NCBI RefSeq assembly: GCF_963662255.1
Contig: NC_085047.1
Span: 20,370,258-20,434,257, forward strand
From: Cinclus cinclus
Lineage: Eukaryota; Chordata; Aves; Passeriformes; Cinclidae
Direction: 5' to 3'
Length of the DNA: 64,000 nt
Positions 1 to 43,000 of the stretch are shown here, piece after piece. The position numbers were made by a program, and so were the translations under genes. Numbering within the stretch: the first letter of the stretch is position 1; each line of letters starts with the position of its first letter. The notes under the pieces were generated by a model. The model saw only the letters and a program-made list of their open reading frames with translations. It was not told where the DNA came from and did no database searches.

Positions 1-696
1 CAGGAAAAACACAAGTATCCCCATGAAGAGAGGAGAAATGCTCAAAGCTGCACTGGGAAGCCCCCCTGCTGCCAGCACACCCATTGTGTGAAAATTCAGC
101 AAAGTAATGATGGCTGAAGTTCAAAAGATAAGTCGGAAGTGATTGATCATTTTAAGTGGCTATTTATGTCTCCACACATGGAAGTCACAAGAGAAATGTG
201 TAAATCATAATTCAGCCACAAATGACCTACTGGAAATATGTTTTAAGTCTATTTTGTTTCTCATGTATCTGGAATGCTTACAGTAACGGGAGTTACTGTG
301 TACCATCTTTCAACTTCTTGACAACATAATTTAGCTGAAAATTGCCTTTTTCTACACTTCTTCAGCAAAGATTCAAACTACAGTGTCATTTACCTGAATT
401 CAGAATATATCAATGATGGCATTGCCTAGTATTTAAACCAGCAGAAACTTTACCAGAATCTTACACTACATAAAAGATCAACCTGTTTTTTGTTTCCCTC
501 TACATTCCTCACCTCTTTGTTTCTGCCAAATACAACCCCAGGGATTTTTTTTAGTTTTTTGTTTTACTTCAAAGCTTCATACAGCATCTAAGCTATCCAG
601 GGAGGAAGAGGAATATATACTGCATTAATAACACTAGAAGGAGGTTTTGAAGGGTTATGAATCATAAGGGCTAAGTAGGCCATGATCTTTACTCAC
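1..696 (-). other. NIT2: NIT2 intron 2 (partial), nothing recognised
   Basis: This stretch follows the splice donor of NIT2 exon 2 (CCT then GTGAGT, minus strand) and continues off the left edge. I looked on the minus strand for exon 3, which should start with the catalytic-Glu segment (ECFNSPYG in human), and did not find it. The sequence is AT-rich and non-repetitive to the eye. Confidence 0.6.
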
Positions 697-815
697 AGGT
701 AGAGCCACAAGTTTTGCTCCTTTAGTTGATGCTTCTCTCACCAGTCCACAGGCTCGTTGGAGATTATCTGATTTAACAGCAGATACATGAAGTTGGATAA
801 GAGCGAGGCGGAAGG
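697..815 (-). CDS. NIT2: NIT2 coding exon 2
   Basis: The acceptor is CTGCCATCAG before 815 and the donor is CCT|GTGAGT after 697. The 119 nt complete the split Ser codon from exon 1 and encode [11 protein letters not shown] through GAKLVALP, the first beta-strand and helix of the nitrilase fold. The exon ends in phase 0. Confidence 0.93.
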
Positions 816-2756
816 CTGATGGCAGAAAAGAAAAAAATTATTCATCAGAGCTCCCCCGGGAAACTCTTCCATATTTGAATTCAGTAACAAGCATTGAAGA
901 AAACAAATGAGTTAATATATAAACATATGCACAAACCACCACCAACTCATTCTGCAGCCTGTCTCTGACTCTGGACACAGGGAGTCTTAACACAGGGAGA
1001 ACAATGAAACCCAGGACTGCCAATGGGAGCCACGCATGGCCACGGTCCTGCAAAGATCACAGAGCTCTCGTGCCAGCAACACCCAATCCATGATCTAGGG
1101 GCAGGTGTCGTGTTACAGGAAGGGACAGCACAGCCCGTCTTTCCCAGGCTGCTGTGCACTGTGGGAGCCCATCTTCTTGTCACTAGTACGCCAAAGGACT
1201 GGATCATCCCAAAAGCACCAAATAAAGGAATTATTTGCTTTTATCCCTCCATTCACACCTAGTCTGGGAAATGGCAATAAGAACCAAGAAAGGCTAACAT
1301 CTTTCCTGATAATCTCTTAGCATACTGGTTTCTAGCTAAATTGCAAGTGTTATCAACAGCTTCTACTCCCACTATGCAGGGTACACATATGCAGGCTCTA
1401 CAAGTAGCCAAGTTTTTTGTACGCCCCTTGGACTTCTTTCCCTTAATCGCCAAGTAGCCCAGGTTGTAGGGAAGCACACCCTGATCAAGTAGAACTGTTT
1501 CCTTTAAAACAACAAAAACAACCAACCAATCCTCTCTGGCTTTATTAAAAAAAAAAAAAAACCCAAAACAAAACAAAAAAAACCTATCCCAGTTTCATAA
1601 CACCTCTCCTGTTTGGAAAACTCCCCCATCATACAGTCAAAGATCACAATAAAGAAAAAGACAAAGCCAGAAGCAGTCTACAGTCAGCTGGAAGATGACT
1701 ACAGTCCCAGCAGTCAGGGAAACTGAACAGCTGATTCAAGTGAAGTTGAGAACGCAGCAGGAACAGTCGAGATACATATTTTTTCCTGCCCAATTCTCAC
1801 TTCAGTAGCCAAGCAGATAATTTCTAGAGGTTAAGCAAATGATTAACTGCTCCTTTTGTCACTCTTCATGTAAGACACTTTTATTGTTGGTTCTATTGAG
1901 CAAACATAACTCATCTGATATTCTGAACAGATGTAACCATAGGTTCCAGACCCACAGAGATAATTATACTAGGGATCTGCCAAGAACTTCCCAGTATTTG
2001 TTGAACGTGTTTTAGTTCAGACAAGTCGGCTGCTTAAAGATTTACATTTCAGCATAAAAGGAAAAAAAAAAGAAAAAAAGACCCTAGGAAAAAAAAACCC
2101 AAACCCACAATGTTTAAAATATCAGAAAATGTAATTAAGGTAATTAATACTGTTTCCCCATACATAAATATAATCCCATATGACTCAGGTTTGGAGTTTG
2201 ATAAGGTACAAAACTGTAGCTCAGCCACAAACAGAACACATGTACTTGTGCCACGGTTTCGTTTACAAAAATTCAGATGTGGAAGCAACAGAAGCGCAGA
2301 GAAATGTGCAGCAGTGCTGTAGACAGACCTCTGCTCCCAGCCTTGACCAGCTGCCTCAAAAACTTATTTAAAAGCAATGTAGGCCACAACCAGGTAAAAG
2401 CGCATCAGAGTAAAATAATGGTTCACATTTATATCACTACATTACAAACGCGCTTGCTTTTTTGTTTTAAAACACCGGAAGCGAACTACGCCCGGTTTGT
2501 TCGCGTTTCTTGAGGAGCTGACCCCTGCAGGACGAGCGCTGTATCCCGGTCTGTGCCCAGAGGAGCGCCAGGGCAGCCCCCTTCTCCCTGCGCTACTCCA
2601 CAGGCTGTGCCAGCGCCCAGCACCGAGGCCTTTCCCGGCCTCGCCAGGCCCGGGGTCTCCGGGGAGATGCGCGGCAGGTAGGCGAGCGCCCCACGGAGCC
2701 TCTGCCGGCGGGACCGCGGGAGGAGGAACGGGAAAAAGCTCCCACTCACACGCCAT
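697..2756 (-). CDS. NIT2: NIT2 omega-amidase, 5' two coding exons (partial gene)
   Basis: NIT2 is a cytosolic and mitochondrial nitrilase-superfamily omega-amidase that hydrolyses alpha-ketoglutaramate and alpha-ketosuccinamate to the ketoacid and ammonia. Joining 2756-2750 to 815-697 gives 42 residues beginning [20 protein letters not shown] and ending with KLVALP. These align without gaps with the human N-terminus ([11 protein letters not shown], then KSDN, RAC, GAK and LP). Human residue 43 is the catalytic Glu of the Glu-Lys-Cys triad, so the visible part stops one residue before it; Glu, Lys and Cys all lie off the left edge. The ATG at 2756 is chosen because it has a conserved position, sits in a CpG island and is followed by a perfect GTGAGT donor after 7 coding bases. 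Identification is firm, but the gene is incomplete because the window ends. Confidence 0.93.
816..2749 (-). other. NIT2: NIT2 intron 1
   Basis: A 1.9-kb intron between the two NIT2 exons. It contains A-rich stretches at about 1546-1580 and 2057-2100 and no recognisable gene or CR1. Small ORFs on both strands are unremarkable. Confidence 0.75.
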
Positions 2757-2930
2757 GGCTCCACCGGCCGCCCGCATTCCCGACACCGCCCGGGCGGCGC
2801 GGCCCGCGGGGGCTGCCGGGATCGCAGGGCCGCCCCCGGGCCGGGGTTGGGCCGAGCCGCCCTCACTCCGCCTTTGCCCAGCCCGGCTGGTGCCGGGAAC
2901 TGCGTTCCGAGCAGCGAAGGGCAGGGATGA
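2480..2930 (-). promoter_or_regulatory. NIT2: CpG-island promoter of NIT2
   Basis: GC and CpG density rise sharply between about 2480 and 2930 against AT-rich flanks. The island has several GC-box-like runs around 2785-2840 and contains the NIT2 start codon at 2756. There is no obvious TATA box, as usual for a housekeeping gene. The transcription start is not determinable; it should lie above 2756. Confidence 0.75.
2750..2756 (-). CDS. NIT2: NIT2 coding exon 1 (7 coding bases)
   Basis: ATG GCG T is followed by the donor GTGAGT. Only Met, Ala and the first base of Ser are coded here. Exon 2 supplies CC, giving M-A-S-F-R, which matches human M-T-S-F-R. The exon is too short to appear in any ORF scan and is recognised only by joining it to exon 2. 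Confidence 0.85.
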
Positions 2931-5700
2931 GGCACCTCAGCTGGCAGCAACAGCAGATACCCCACAGCTCCGGCTGCGCTGAAAGCCTCTTTGCCCTGCC
3001 CTGCGCAACAACCCCTGGCTGCCTTAGGTCTGCCTCGGGTCTGTCACCCCAAGGGTTCTGTACCAGTTTACAGGTAACTCATTCACCTGGGACATCCCCG
3101 TCTTTCTTTACAAGAACAGCATCTCCCAAGGTACAAACCACCTCCACAGTTCTCCAGCTGTGGAGCAGTGTCCAGTTCTGGGCTCCTCAGTACTAGAAAG
3201 ACAAGGAACTACTGGGGAGGATGCAGTGGAGGCTACAAAGATGATTTGGGGTCTGGAGCATCTCTCTTATGAGGAGACACTGTGGGAGCTGGGCCTGTTT
3301 AGTCCAGAGAAGGGAAAACTGTGAGGCAATCTCAAAAGTGCATATAAACATTTCAAAGGCATTTTTCAAGAGTGTGGTGCCAGACGCATTTCAGTGGTGC
3401 CCAGTGACAGGACAAGGAGCAATGGCCATAAACTAAAACACAGAGAGTTTCACCTCAGTATGAGGAGGAACTTTCTTACACCGAGGGTGGCAGAGCACTG
3501 AACAGACTACCCAGTGAAGTCTCTCTTTCTGGAGACATTCCAAACCCACCTGGACAAATTGCTGTGTTACCTGCTCAAGGTGGCCCTGCCTTGGCTGGGA
3601 ACTTTGACTAGATGAGCTCCAGAGGTTCTGTCCAACACTGCCAATTCTGTGAAACCAACACACTAATTAGTGTGCTGCTCTTCCTTGACTTTAAACACCA
3701 AGTGCTCCCCTCTACTCAGCACAAAACATTGCTGTCTCATGTACATATTTTACAGCCTTGGGCTTTTTAGAAACATGTTTGTATAATTGTAGATTTATGT
3801 TGTGCAGCAGTATTTCTCACACAAGATTATATCTGTAAACTGAAAGCACGTAACGGCAGAATAGGCAAAGATAAAATGGGTAATCCAGGATGATCAATCT
3901 CTTGCACACCTTCCCTTACAGGAAACATGCAGAGAAAGGATGGGAAGTACATAACCACTGTAAAATACACAACCTGCATTTTACTGTGTGCAACAATTAC
4001 AATCCTTGCTTTAACCAGAGAACAGTTCAACCTGCCCCTTGGAGCAGTAAAGGGAACCACTCAACCCAGCTCAAGCCAAAGGATGGCAGAACAGAGTGCA
4101 ACAGCCCTTGGCAGGTCTCCCTCCTTTTTATACCTGTCCATGGTGGTAGAAAGAGCATACATGATTTTAATTTTTTTTTTCCCCTAAACATCACACTTTG
4201 CAGGGCTCCAGGTACAAAGAACAGCTGTCTCCCAACTTCTTCCCAAATAAGAAAAAGAATAAAAATTTAAGTAGTATTGTCCCTTCAAGGTGCAAAGCAC
4301 AGGCCAAAAAATCCAGTTTCCCATGCATCAGAGAGACAGAATGTGTTTTTCATGTTTCCAATCAAAAGTACCTAAAAGCACTAAGTATATCCAGTAGAAC
4401 AAGTTACATAGTACCACCATTTTCCTTCCCTAAAGAGAAACTTTTCACATATTCAGTAGATTATGCCTATATTGACAAAGCTTATTAGACAGTTCCTGAA
4501 ATTTTGAAACTACAGCTGACGCATAATTGCAAGGAAATGATACAATCACAGGTGAGACCCATGTGTTAGGGCTAACAGGAAAAGGAAATTTTAAAAAAAT
4601 TCATCTCTGCAATTAACAGTATTTTTGGTATGTAATACATGTAACGTTCTTTACAAATTCTCACACAAATCAGAATCTAAATGAATCTGTGAGACAAGTG
4701 AAGAGCCATCACTGAGCATAGAAGCACCAACAGTCAATATGAAACAAAGTTAAGAGCTTTCATGGGGCAGCAAAGTTTACTTCAAGACATTCTTTCCTAC
4801 TCCAGACCTCATTTCTATCACTCCATCATAACAACTGTCACATTCAACAATACAGACAGTGGTGCATGCACAATAAAATAAGAGCTAACATATTGCTAGC
4901 AAACAATTAAAAAAAAAAAATCTTTGAAGCTAAAAGGGATAGGAAGTAGCATACCAACTTTTTTATTTTTCTTTTCAAAAATGTCACTGCAGTACTATAA
5001 TTAGAATTTCTGCTTAGTAATACAAGTTTTATAACAAAAATAGTAACTACAGATATGTACACTAAGGCAAAAGTGGCCCTTAAACTGTGGGTAGAGATAC
5101 ACCAGCAACATTGAAATAATTCATAATTTGCGCTGAGCTTTTTAAGATAAGAGGTCTGTTGATAACTTGTATAGTGCCTTAAAATTTACAAATAATTAGC
5201 CTTGAAATGGCTTGGACTATATGTTTCTACAGAGAAGGGATTTAAGAACTGACTTCCTGTTGCTTCACTTGCTGTAGATCTCAAAGGTCTGCTGTATTTG
5301 CTGTCCCCACAGTGAGGCATACACATTAGCCACAGTCCACATTTAATACTCAAGTACACCTGCTTAACAACTGCGTGTCATTTTCACATTTCCCCCTTCC
5401 TGACTACGTGAAATATTTTGCCTACAAGTCTGGAACTTATGCAGAAACCTTTTCTATAACTTGATTATTTGCTAATTCACTTTGACCTTTCTGTGGATGC
5501 TCACCCAAAAGTCCTTAATGAAATTAACCTAAATTTTGAAATACTTACATTAAGAAGTCACTGGCAGTAGCTCCCTATGATCCATAATCAGCTTCTTCTA
5601 CTCCAAAGATAAAATTCCATTTACAAAACACCTTTAGGAAAAACTTTTAATTGATTCAGAGAATTTATACAGTACGCAACTAAATGCCTTCTCACAGAAC
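2931..5700. other. NIT2-TBC1D23 intergenic segment
   Basis: Apart from the CR1 fragment at 3160-3651, this 2.8-kb segment is AT-rich with no gene I can recognise. NIT2 and TBC1D23 lie head-to-tail on the minus strand here, as in human. Confidence 0.6.
3160..3651 (+). mobile_element. CR1 LINE, 3' end fragment
   Basis: This is a recognisable avian CR1 3' end. It has the cagtgtccagttctgggctc segment near 3166, a gagcatctctcttatgagga box near 3257, a cagtggtgcccagtgacagg box near 3393, and ends in the typical (a)attctgtg octamer at 3644-3651. It is 5'-truncated, as most CR1 copies are, and has no coding capacity. It sits between NIT2 and TBC1D23. Confidence 0.9.
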
Positions 5701-7383
5701 AAGTTATGTTCAAATTGTACTGGTTTATTTACAACTTTTAGTTTATAAACAGTAGCACAAACATCTTTACATGAAAAAATCTCATTGCTGAAGTAGGCAC
5801 AGAGTCAGAGACTCCTGAGGATATTTTCAGAAGGGATTAGGAAGAGGAAAATGTAATACAACAGCTGCTGGGCAAAACTATAAATATGTGAGCATTGGCC
5901 CAGGTGCAATTTCATGCAAATATTTTCAAGAGTTCAAGTTCTATTGGTGTTTACTCAGATACTAAGAAGGAAAAAAAAAAGTAATTAGTTCCAGAATTAA
6001 GGTGCCCTAGCTTGATTCCTAGTAAAATAACTTAGAATAAATGTTTTCTATAAAGGTCAGTTTAACTTATTTCACCTTCTGATGAAGTACCAAATCATAG
6101 GCTTTGATTCAAGTACTCAGAAGATTTAATGCAGAACAGCTAATCCCCATTATCTTTATTTCACAGTTTTTGGTGATTTCTCATCAGTCTACAAAGATGC
6201 TCTGCCTTGTCCATAAGAACACTCCTGTACTGACCTTTGAACAAGAGAACCATTCTTAAACAAATGGAAAGCTTATGATGACCAATCATACAGTTCTCAT
6301 CTCCCAAATATTTACTAATTTAGAAGTTGTTACTCAAAATAATATGAATGAATACTTGAATCAATGAAGGCAAAAAATTAAGAATACATTTATCACAGGT
6401 ATACAGCACTGGTATTTCTTCCCTGGTTTTGTGTGCATTCATCTTCTTGCTGAACACACTTTTGGTCAGCATCTACTCATTTTTGTGCTGAACTGAAGAT
6501 GTTTAAAACATCTAATCTAAATTTCTTATCTATTTTGTTTCTGAGGAGCATGGCAACTTGTTTTCAACATTCATATTCTGTCATGAAAGTTGCATTTCAG
6601 TGCATACACTCATCTTTACATGGGAAACAGCCTCAATCTATGAAATGTAAAATTTTGCATAATTAAAAAAAAACCCTCTCAACCCTGTAGTAATAACTAC
6701 AGTTAACAAACTATTTAAAAATATTCCTTACCACCAATTCCAGTCATTTAGCCTAGTAGTTGGTAAGACTTTAAAAAACCTTTCATTTTATAAATTGCTT
6801 GCATTTTTTCCATTTATCTGCAGCCCAAATTGGACTTAACCATTTTTAATGCTAGAACAGAGTTTTTAAGATTTTTATCTGCTCTGCTTAAAGCCCTAAA
6901 TTTTTAATTAGTCTGTGATGGTACCTGGTAGGCAAAAACAAATTTCTAGACTGTAGGCATGCAATGGAGACATTTTATTTGCAAGGGTTAATAATTTAGA
7001 AACCACTGTGTTTTCAACTGCTTCTCTGTATATCACAGTCCTTCATTCCCTTAACACACTTAATGTGAACCCAGCTCCATCTGCTCTTGCAAAGATGCAG
7101 ATCACTCCCATTATGGCTGCATAACAAACAAACTGACCTTTATAATAAACACTTATTCAAAACAGAAAAAAATTATAGTTAAAAAAAAACAACCAACCAA
7201 AAATCCTGTTCAGAAATGGATTATAATTTACCCTATCTTAAGCCTGCTACTCAGGCACTCCCACCAGCAAACGGGAAAATTCTCTTAAGTTAGTATTCAG
7301 TTGGGAAACAGTCAGCTTGTGTCCACATACAGTATCTTGGTTGCTTCTTCTTTATAAATTGGTCTCTACAAAGTCTTTAGCTA
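5700..7383 (-). other. TBC1D23: Probable TBC1D23 3'UTR
   Basis: This AT-rich, ORF-free minus-strand sequence follows the TBC1D23 stop (7386-7384). AATAAA hexamers (minus) occur at 6979-6974, 6160-6155 and 5729-5724, giving candidate 3'UTRs of about 0.4, 1.2 and 1.7 kb. The distal limit drawn here is inferred, not observed. Confidence 0.45.
5724..5729 (-). terminator. TBC1D23: Candidate distal polyadenylation signal of TBC1D23
   Basis: AATAAA on the minus strand, 1655 bases after the stop codon. Hexamers at 6155-6160 and 6974-6979 are nearer alternatives. Which one is used cannot be told from sequence. Confidence 0.35.
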
Positions 7384-38862
<31,479 letters not shown>

Positions 38863-39100
38863 AGCTGTTGACGTGCCCACTCGCCCGGCCGTAAAGCGCG
38901 CTCGGGAGGTATTTCCTCCCCGAGGCCACTCCTCCCGAAGCCCATCCCCTTCCCGGCCACTGTCCCCGCCTCCCCGCGCCGCTGGGCTGAGGGCGCGAGC
39001 CGCAAAGCGCGGAAGCCTGGCACGGGAGGAGGGCGGGACGGGACGGCGGCCGGGGCAGCTGCTGAGGGAGGGGCTGCGCAGCGCCACGGGAGCAGAGCAG

Positions 39101-39130
39101 GGCAGGGCAGGGCAGGGCAGGGCAGGGCAG
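39101..39130. repeat. GGCAG pentanucleotide tandem repeat, 6 units
   Basis: Six perfect GGCAG units in the 5' flank of TBC1D23, about 240 bases upstream of its ATG. Probably length-polymorphic. Confidence 0.9.
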
Positions 39131-40003
39131 GGGAGTTACTCTGACGCAGGTTTGAATGCCTTCATAAAACTGTAGTGCTTTGCCAGATGTAGGTCTGATT
39201 GTTAAGTGACTTCCCCCACAGTGTTTAATGTGCCACAGGTAGGGCGTACTCAGCGAGTCGGGCAAATTCCCAAGTTTCACGCAGTTTCCAAGGGCTAAAA
39301 CTCACTTGGTGTCGTCCATTAGCAACCCTGGACAGAACAACACGAATGCTCTTTGTCACGCACGTTCCTTACCCACCTGCATCCTCAAAGGCGGAAAAAT
39401 GTAGTATACCTCAATGAAAGTTGAGTAAGAGCGTTGGAGCGGGTTATAGACGGAGTAATAGTGCCGCCTTACGAGAAACTGCACTCCTTACACGGGTCTG
39501 TTTCACTTCCACGGCTTGACTCGGGATGTGCTCCAGCAGGTAACGGCCTGGCTGGGAGCGGGACGGCTCCTGCGGGAAAGAGATGCAGGATGGGCACGCT
39601 TGCCCTGCTGTCTCCGGCCCCAAAGGGCCGGGAACACTCATTCCAAGGTAACGTGCACCTTCTGCAGGCACCTATCTGTTCCTCAGAAAAGATAACGTGA
39701 ATTACCTCAACCAAGAAAGTAAGTATTTTACAGTGTGACACCGGGCTGAGGCAATTAAGTGAATGTTGAGAAGAAGGAGGTAAATAGTTTTAATTCCTTT
39801 CTTCCTTCCCTCGCTTCTATCTTTTCCAAAAAAAAAAAAAAAAAAAGTAAAATTTCCCCAGCATGCATTTAAAGGCCCATTTCTCTTTCAGAAGACTATT
39901 CTCTAAGATGCAATGTCAGCTGTGGCAGCAGCCGTGCCCGAGGCAGCGCTGTCCCCCGCCCGCCCGGCAGCGCGGGGCGCTCCCGGCCCGGTCCCGCGGG
40001 CAG

Positions 40004-40015
40004 TGCGCAGGCGCG
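40004..40015 (+). promoter_or_regulatory. CMSS1: NRF1-like site in CMSS1 promoter
   Basis: TGCGCAGGCGCG is close to the NRF1 palindromic consensus and lies 21 bases upstream of the CMSS1 ATG. NRF1 sites near the start are common in ribosome-biogenesis and mitochondrial genes. Confidence 0.5.
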
Positions 40016-40035
40016 GCGGCGGCGGCGGTGGCGGC

Positions 40036-40096
40036 ATGGGGGACGCGCTGGAGGAGCCGTGGTGGGACACCGAGACCGGCCCGGGCGACACTCCAG
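40036..40096 (+). CDS. CMSS1: CMSS1 first coding exon (partial gene)
   Basis: CMSS1 (homologue of yeast Cms1) is a nucleolar protein of the 90S small-subunit pre-ribosome. The exon encodes MGDALEEPWWDTETGPGDTP plus one base before CAG|GTACTT. Human starts with an acidic segment containing the same Trp pair (EWWE) and its exon ends at the same point, after Ser-Pro. The Kozak context is good (gcggcATGg). Later exons, expected to encode an acidic/lysine-rich linker, were not found in the remaining 24 kb, consistent with the very long first intron that holds FILIP1L in human. An in-frame upstream ATG at 39913 would add 41 residues. Confidence 0.8.
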
Positions 40097-43000
40097 GTAC
40101 TTCTCTACTGGAGCTCGCTCCTCACTCTGGGATTGAAGCATTTTCTCCGACAGCCAGCCCCTCCCGCCCCCCCCCCCCCCCCCGCCCTTTCCTGCCTTCC
40201 TTCGATTTTGGGGTTTCTTTCTACTTCCCCCCTCCGCCTTTCCCTTCTCTGCTTTTAATTTACTTCTCCAGGTTTTCCACTCTCACTCGCTTTTCCCCAG
40301 ACTGTATTTTCTTCCCAAGAGTTTATTTGATGGAAGGTTTTTGCATAATGTATGATCCTTGTGGGTCCCTTCCACCTCAGAATAGTCTGTGATTGTGTTT
40401 ACCATCACTGGAATGAACTTGCAGTTTTGTAGGGCCTAGGAAACAGTAAACCCATAGTAGAGCCTTTGGAGGGAAAAGTATCTTTTGTACTTGAAAAGCA
40501 TCACCCATGTGCTCACGGAGGTGCGTGGCATCACCCTTGCCATGTGTTACTGTAAAAGGGCTAGAGTTAAATAGTTCTCTCCAGCCATTGCTCCTCGGAG
40601 TATGGTGCTGTGATTGATTTGTCTTTTTTTTTTTTTTTTTCCCCTGATGGTTATGTACCTGGCTCATACACTTGTATTTTGTCGATGTGTCTCAAAACCA
40701 CAAGCTGTAAAATGTTTTATCTGTAATGCTTCCATTTAGTGTGAAAAATTAAGTAGATCTAGGCAACTAAAATCACTTTAGACTTTATAGTGCCCTATTT
40801 TATTGATTGTTTTTTTAAATTTATTTTTTAATACAATATTGGCAAGAGCTGGGAATTACTGGGAGTTGTCTGCACCTCTACAAAGACTCCAGTTTTTTGA
40901 GTGTCTTGGTAATATTTCCTATGAGAAGTACTTGGAGAATAGAGAGGAAGCAATATAAAAATCATATGTATGCAATAAAGAGGGTTCGCAAGACCTAATT
41001 AGGCTAGTGAACATCTAATTTTTATTTTCAGTCTCATGTGAGTTCCTTAAGCAGTCCCAGTTCCCATGGTAAATGCTCTTCATTAGCAATTTTTCTTAAG
41101 AACCTACCTGCGCATTCAGCCACCGGAGGTTTCATTTGGGGTGGATGGTTAGCTGACTGTTACAATGTTGGCAGCTTTCCTTTAGAAACTGGATGCAGAT
41201 CAGCACTTTGATTATAAACTTTTGAGGTGATGGATGTACCATCTGACTCTGAGGTGAGACTGTGAATGACAACTTTTCCCGTTATGAAAAACTCTTTGGG
41301 ATTTTTCCAATAGCATTTTTGAGCTGCTAAAAGAATTAAGGTGGAAAATAACCTTTGGAGGTGTCTAACCCAATCCTGTCTATTTTACTCCAAGAACATT
41401 CTTTGAGTGTGTTATGAGTAGTGATTACAGGTGAGTGTTGTGCAAACCAGGTACTCTGCTGTCTGCAGCCCACCTGTGTAAACTTATTCACAGATTCTTT
41501 TTATGGAGTGTGTTGTTGGATGAAGTTGACACAAGCTATCAGTAAACATAAAACATCTGTCACTTTTATTTTGTGTAGCTACTTTTCACGTAAAACAGGT
41601 AAAATCAAAGGTTAATTTGTACAGCTTCTTACTGATAATGTAAAATGTTTTAAAATTAGTTGGCATAAAAGAGGAAATCAGGGTTCGCAATGTATAATGT
41701 AGGCAACAATACAAGAAAATAATTGCACTTTAGTGAGCACCTTTGAAAGACTTGGTCAGTTTTATTTCTGTGAATCATCAAGTTTTGTTAAAAAAAGTAC
41801 TATCCAACCTCATTTACTGACCTATTTAAAAATAACATGTCTGCCATAACTGCAGGTGCAAAGCAGAATTCAAAATGTACTTTTGAAATGCTGATCTTTT
41901 GCCAGATCCTTTAAAACTAACCCTAGAATAAGATCTACAGAATATTAATCACAACTCAGCTCTCAGAAGTGTTTTAAATTTTAGCCACTTGTAGTTAGGA
42001 AAGGCTACTTTTAAAATGAGTGTGAACATTGTTCATTCACTCTACCTAGAGAGTATGAAAACACAAAATATATGTAAATATATCCCCTGGTGTATGGATA
42101 TGTAATTCTAAATTTGATTTTGGCCGTAACACTGGAAGTCATTATTTTAGAGTCCATATTAAAGATTAAAGGTAATTACTCTCACCTTAAAACATGAATC
42201 TTTAACCTGCTGCAAGTGATTTATATGTGTACAAAAAGCCCACAAAACCCAAGGAAAAAATGCTAAAGGGATACCCATCTTTTTGCCTTTCTGTGGCATG
42301 ACAAAAACTAAAGAATCTTGCTTGATAACATCTTCAGCAAGTCTTTGAGGTGAGATTTGTGGAGGGAGTGGTTAGGGATTGTTCTCTATTTAGTAGGGTA
42401 ATTTAGTGTTACTCATGTTCCATGTCATGCAACTGCAGGACTTCCTTACCTTCCTTTTTTCCAGTTAGTGTCTCAACTTTGTGCAGTCTTTCATGTGTTT
42501 TTTATATTGCATTCAGAATTCAAGGGAAAGGAAAAGGAATTCAGAGGAGTTTATTTTGTACTGGTGTAGGACACCAGCTTTCTCCTCTTCCCTCTCTGAA
42601 CATAAAGAGCAATTCTCACAGTGCTATAAATGTCCAGATCTTGCCTGTAGCCAGTGTGCCTCATCTTCCAGTCAGTTTGAGGGAGAGAGATGAACTTCTG
42701 TTTTTCAGAAATTCTTCCAGTTTCCTCCTTTTTTGTTACTACTGCTGTCTTCCTTTCTCCATGCTTTCTGTATCACCCTTAATCCCATAGGAGTGTAGTA
42801 TCCCCATTTGTCAGTTTTATATCCTTAAGTAGGTTCTACTTATGAGGGGCATGGCCCTCACAGGTAGAAATTAATTGTGTAATTGCAAGACAGGAGCAAA
42901 ACTCTTGTATGTCAGCAGCACAAATTGATGAGAAGTATAATATGGGACCATGGAGGATGATTTGGCAGTGCTTGTGGTGTCCTGTGGGCAGTTGCTTGTG

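Noticed and set aside
2486..2982. Overlapping ORFs of about 160 codons on both strands at the NIT2 promoter
   Set aside because: CpG-island artefacts: Pro/Ala/Arg-rich, with no recognisable domain, and on both strands.
39434..39700. Short ORFs on both strands between the two CpG cores
   Set aside because: No similarity recognised and no coherent splice structure; promoter-region sequence. An alternative CMSS1 or TBC1D23 5' exon here cannot be excluded.
42422..42790. 122-codon plus-strand ORF in CMSS1 intron 1
   Set aside because: Composition is intron-like, with no known motif, acceptor or donor supporting an exon.
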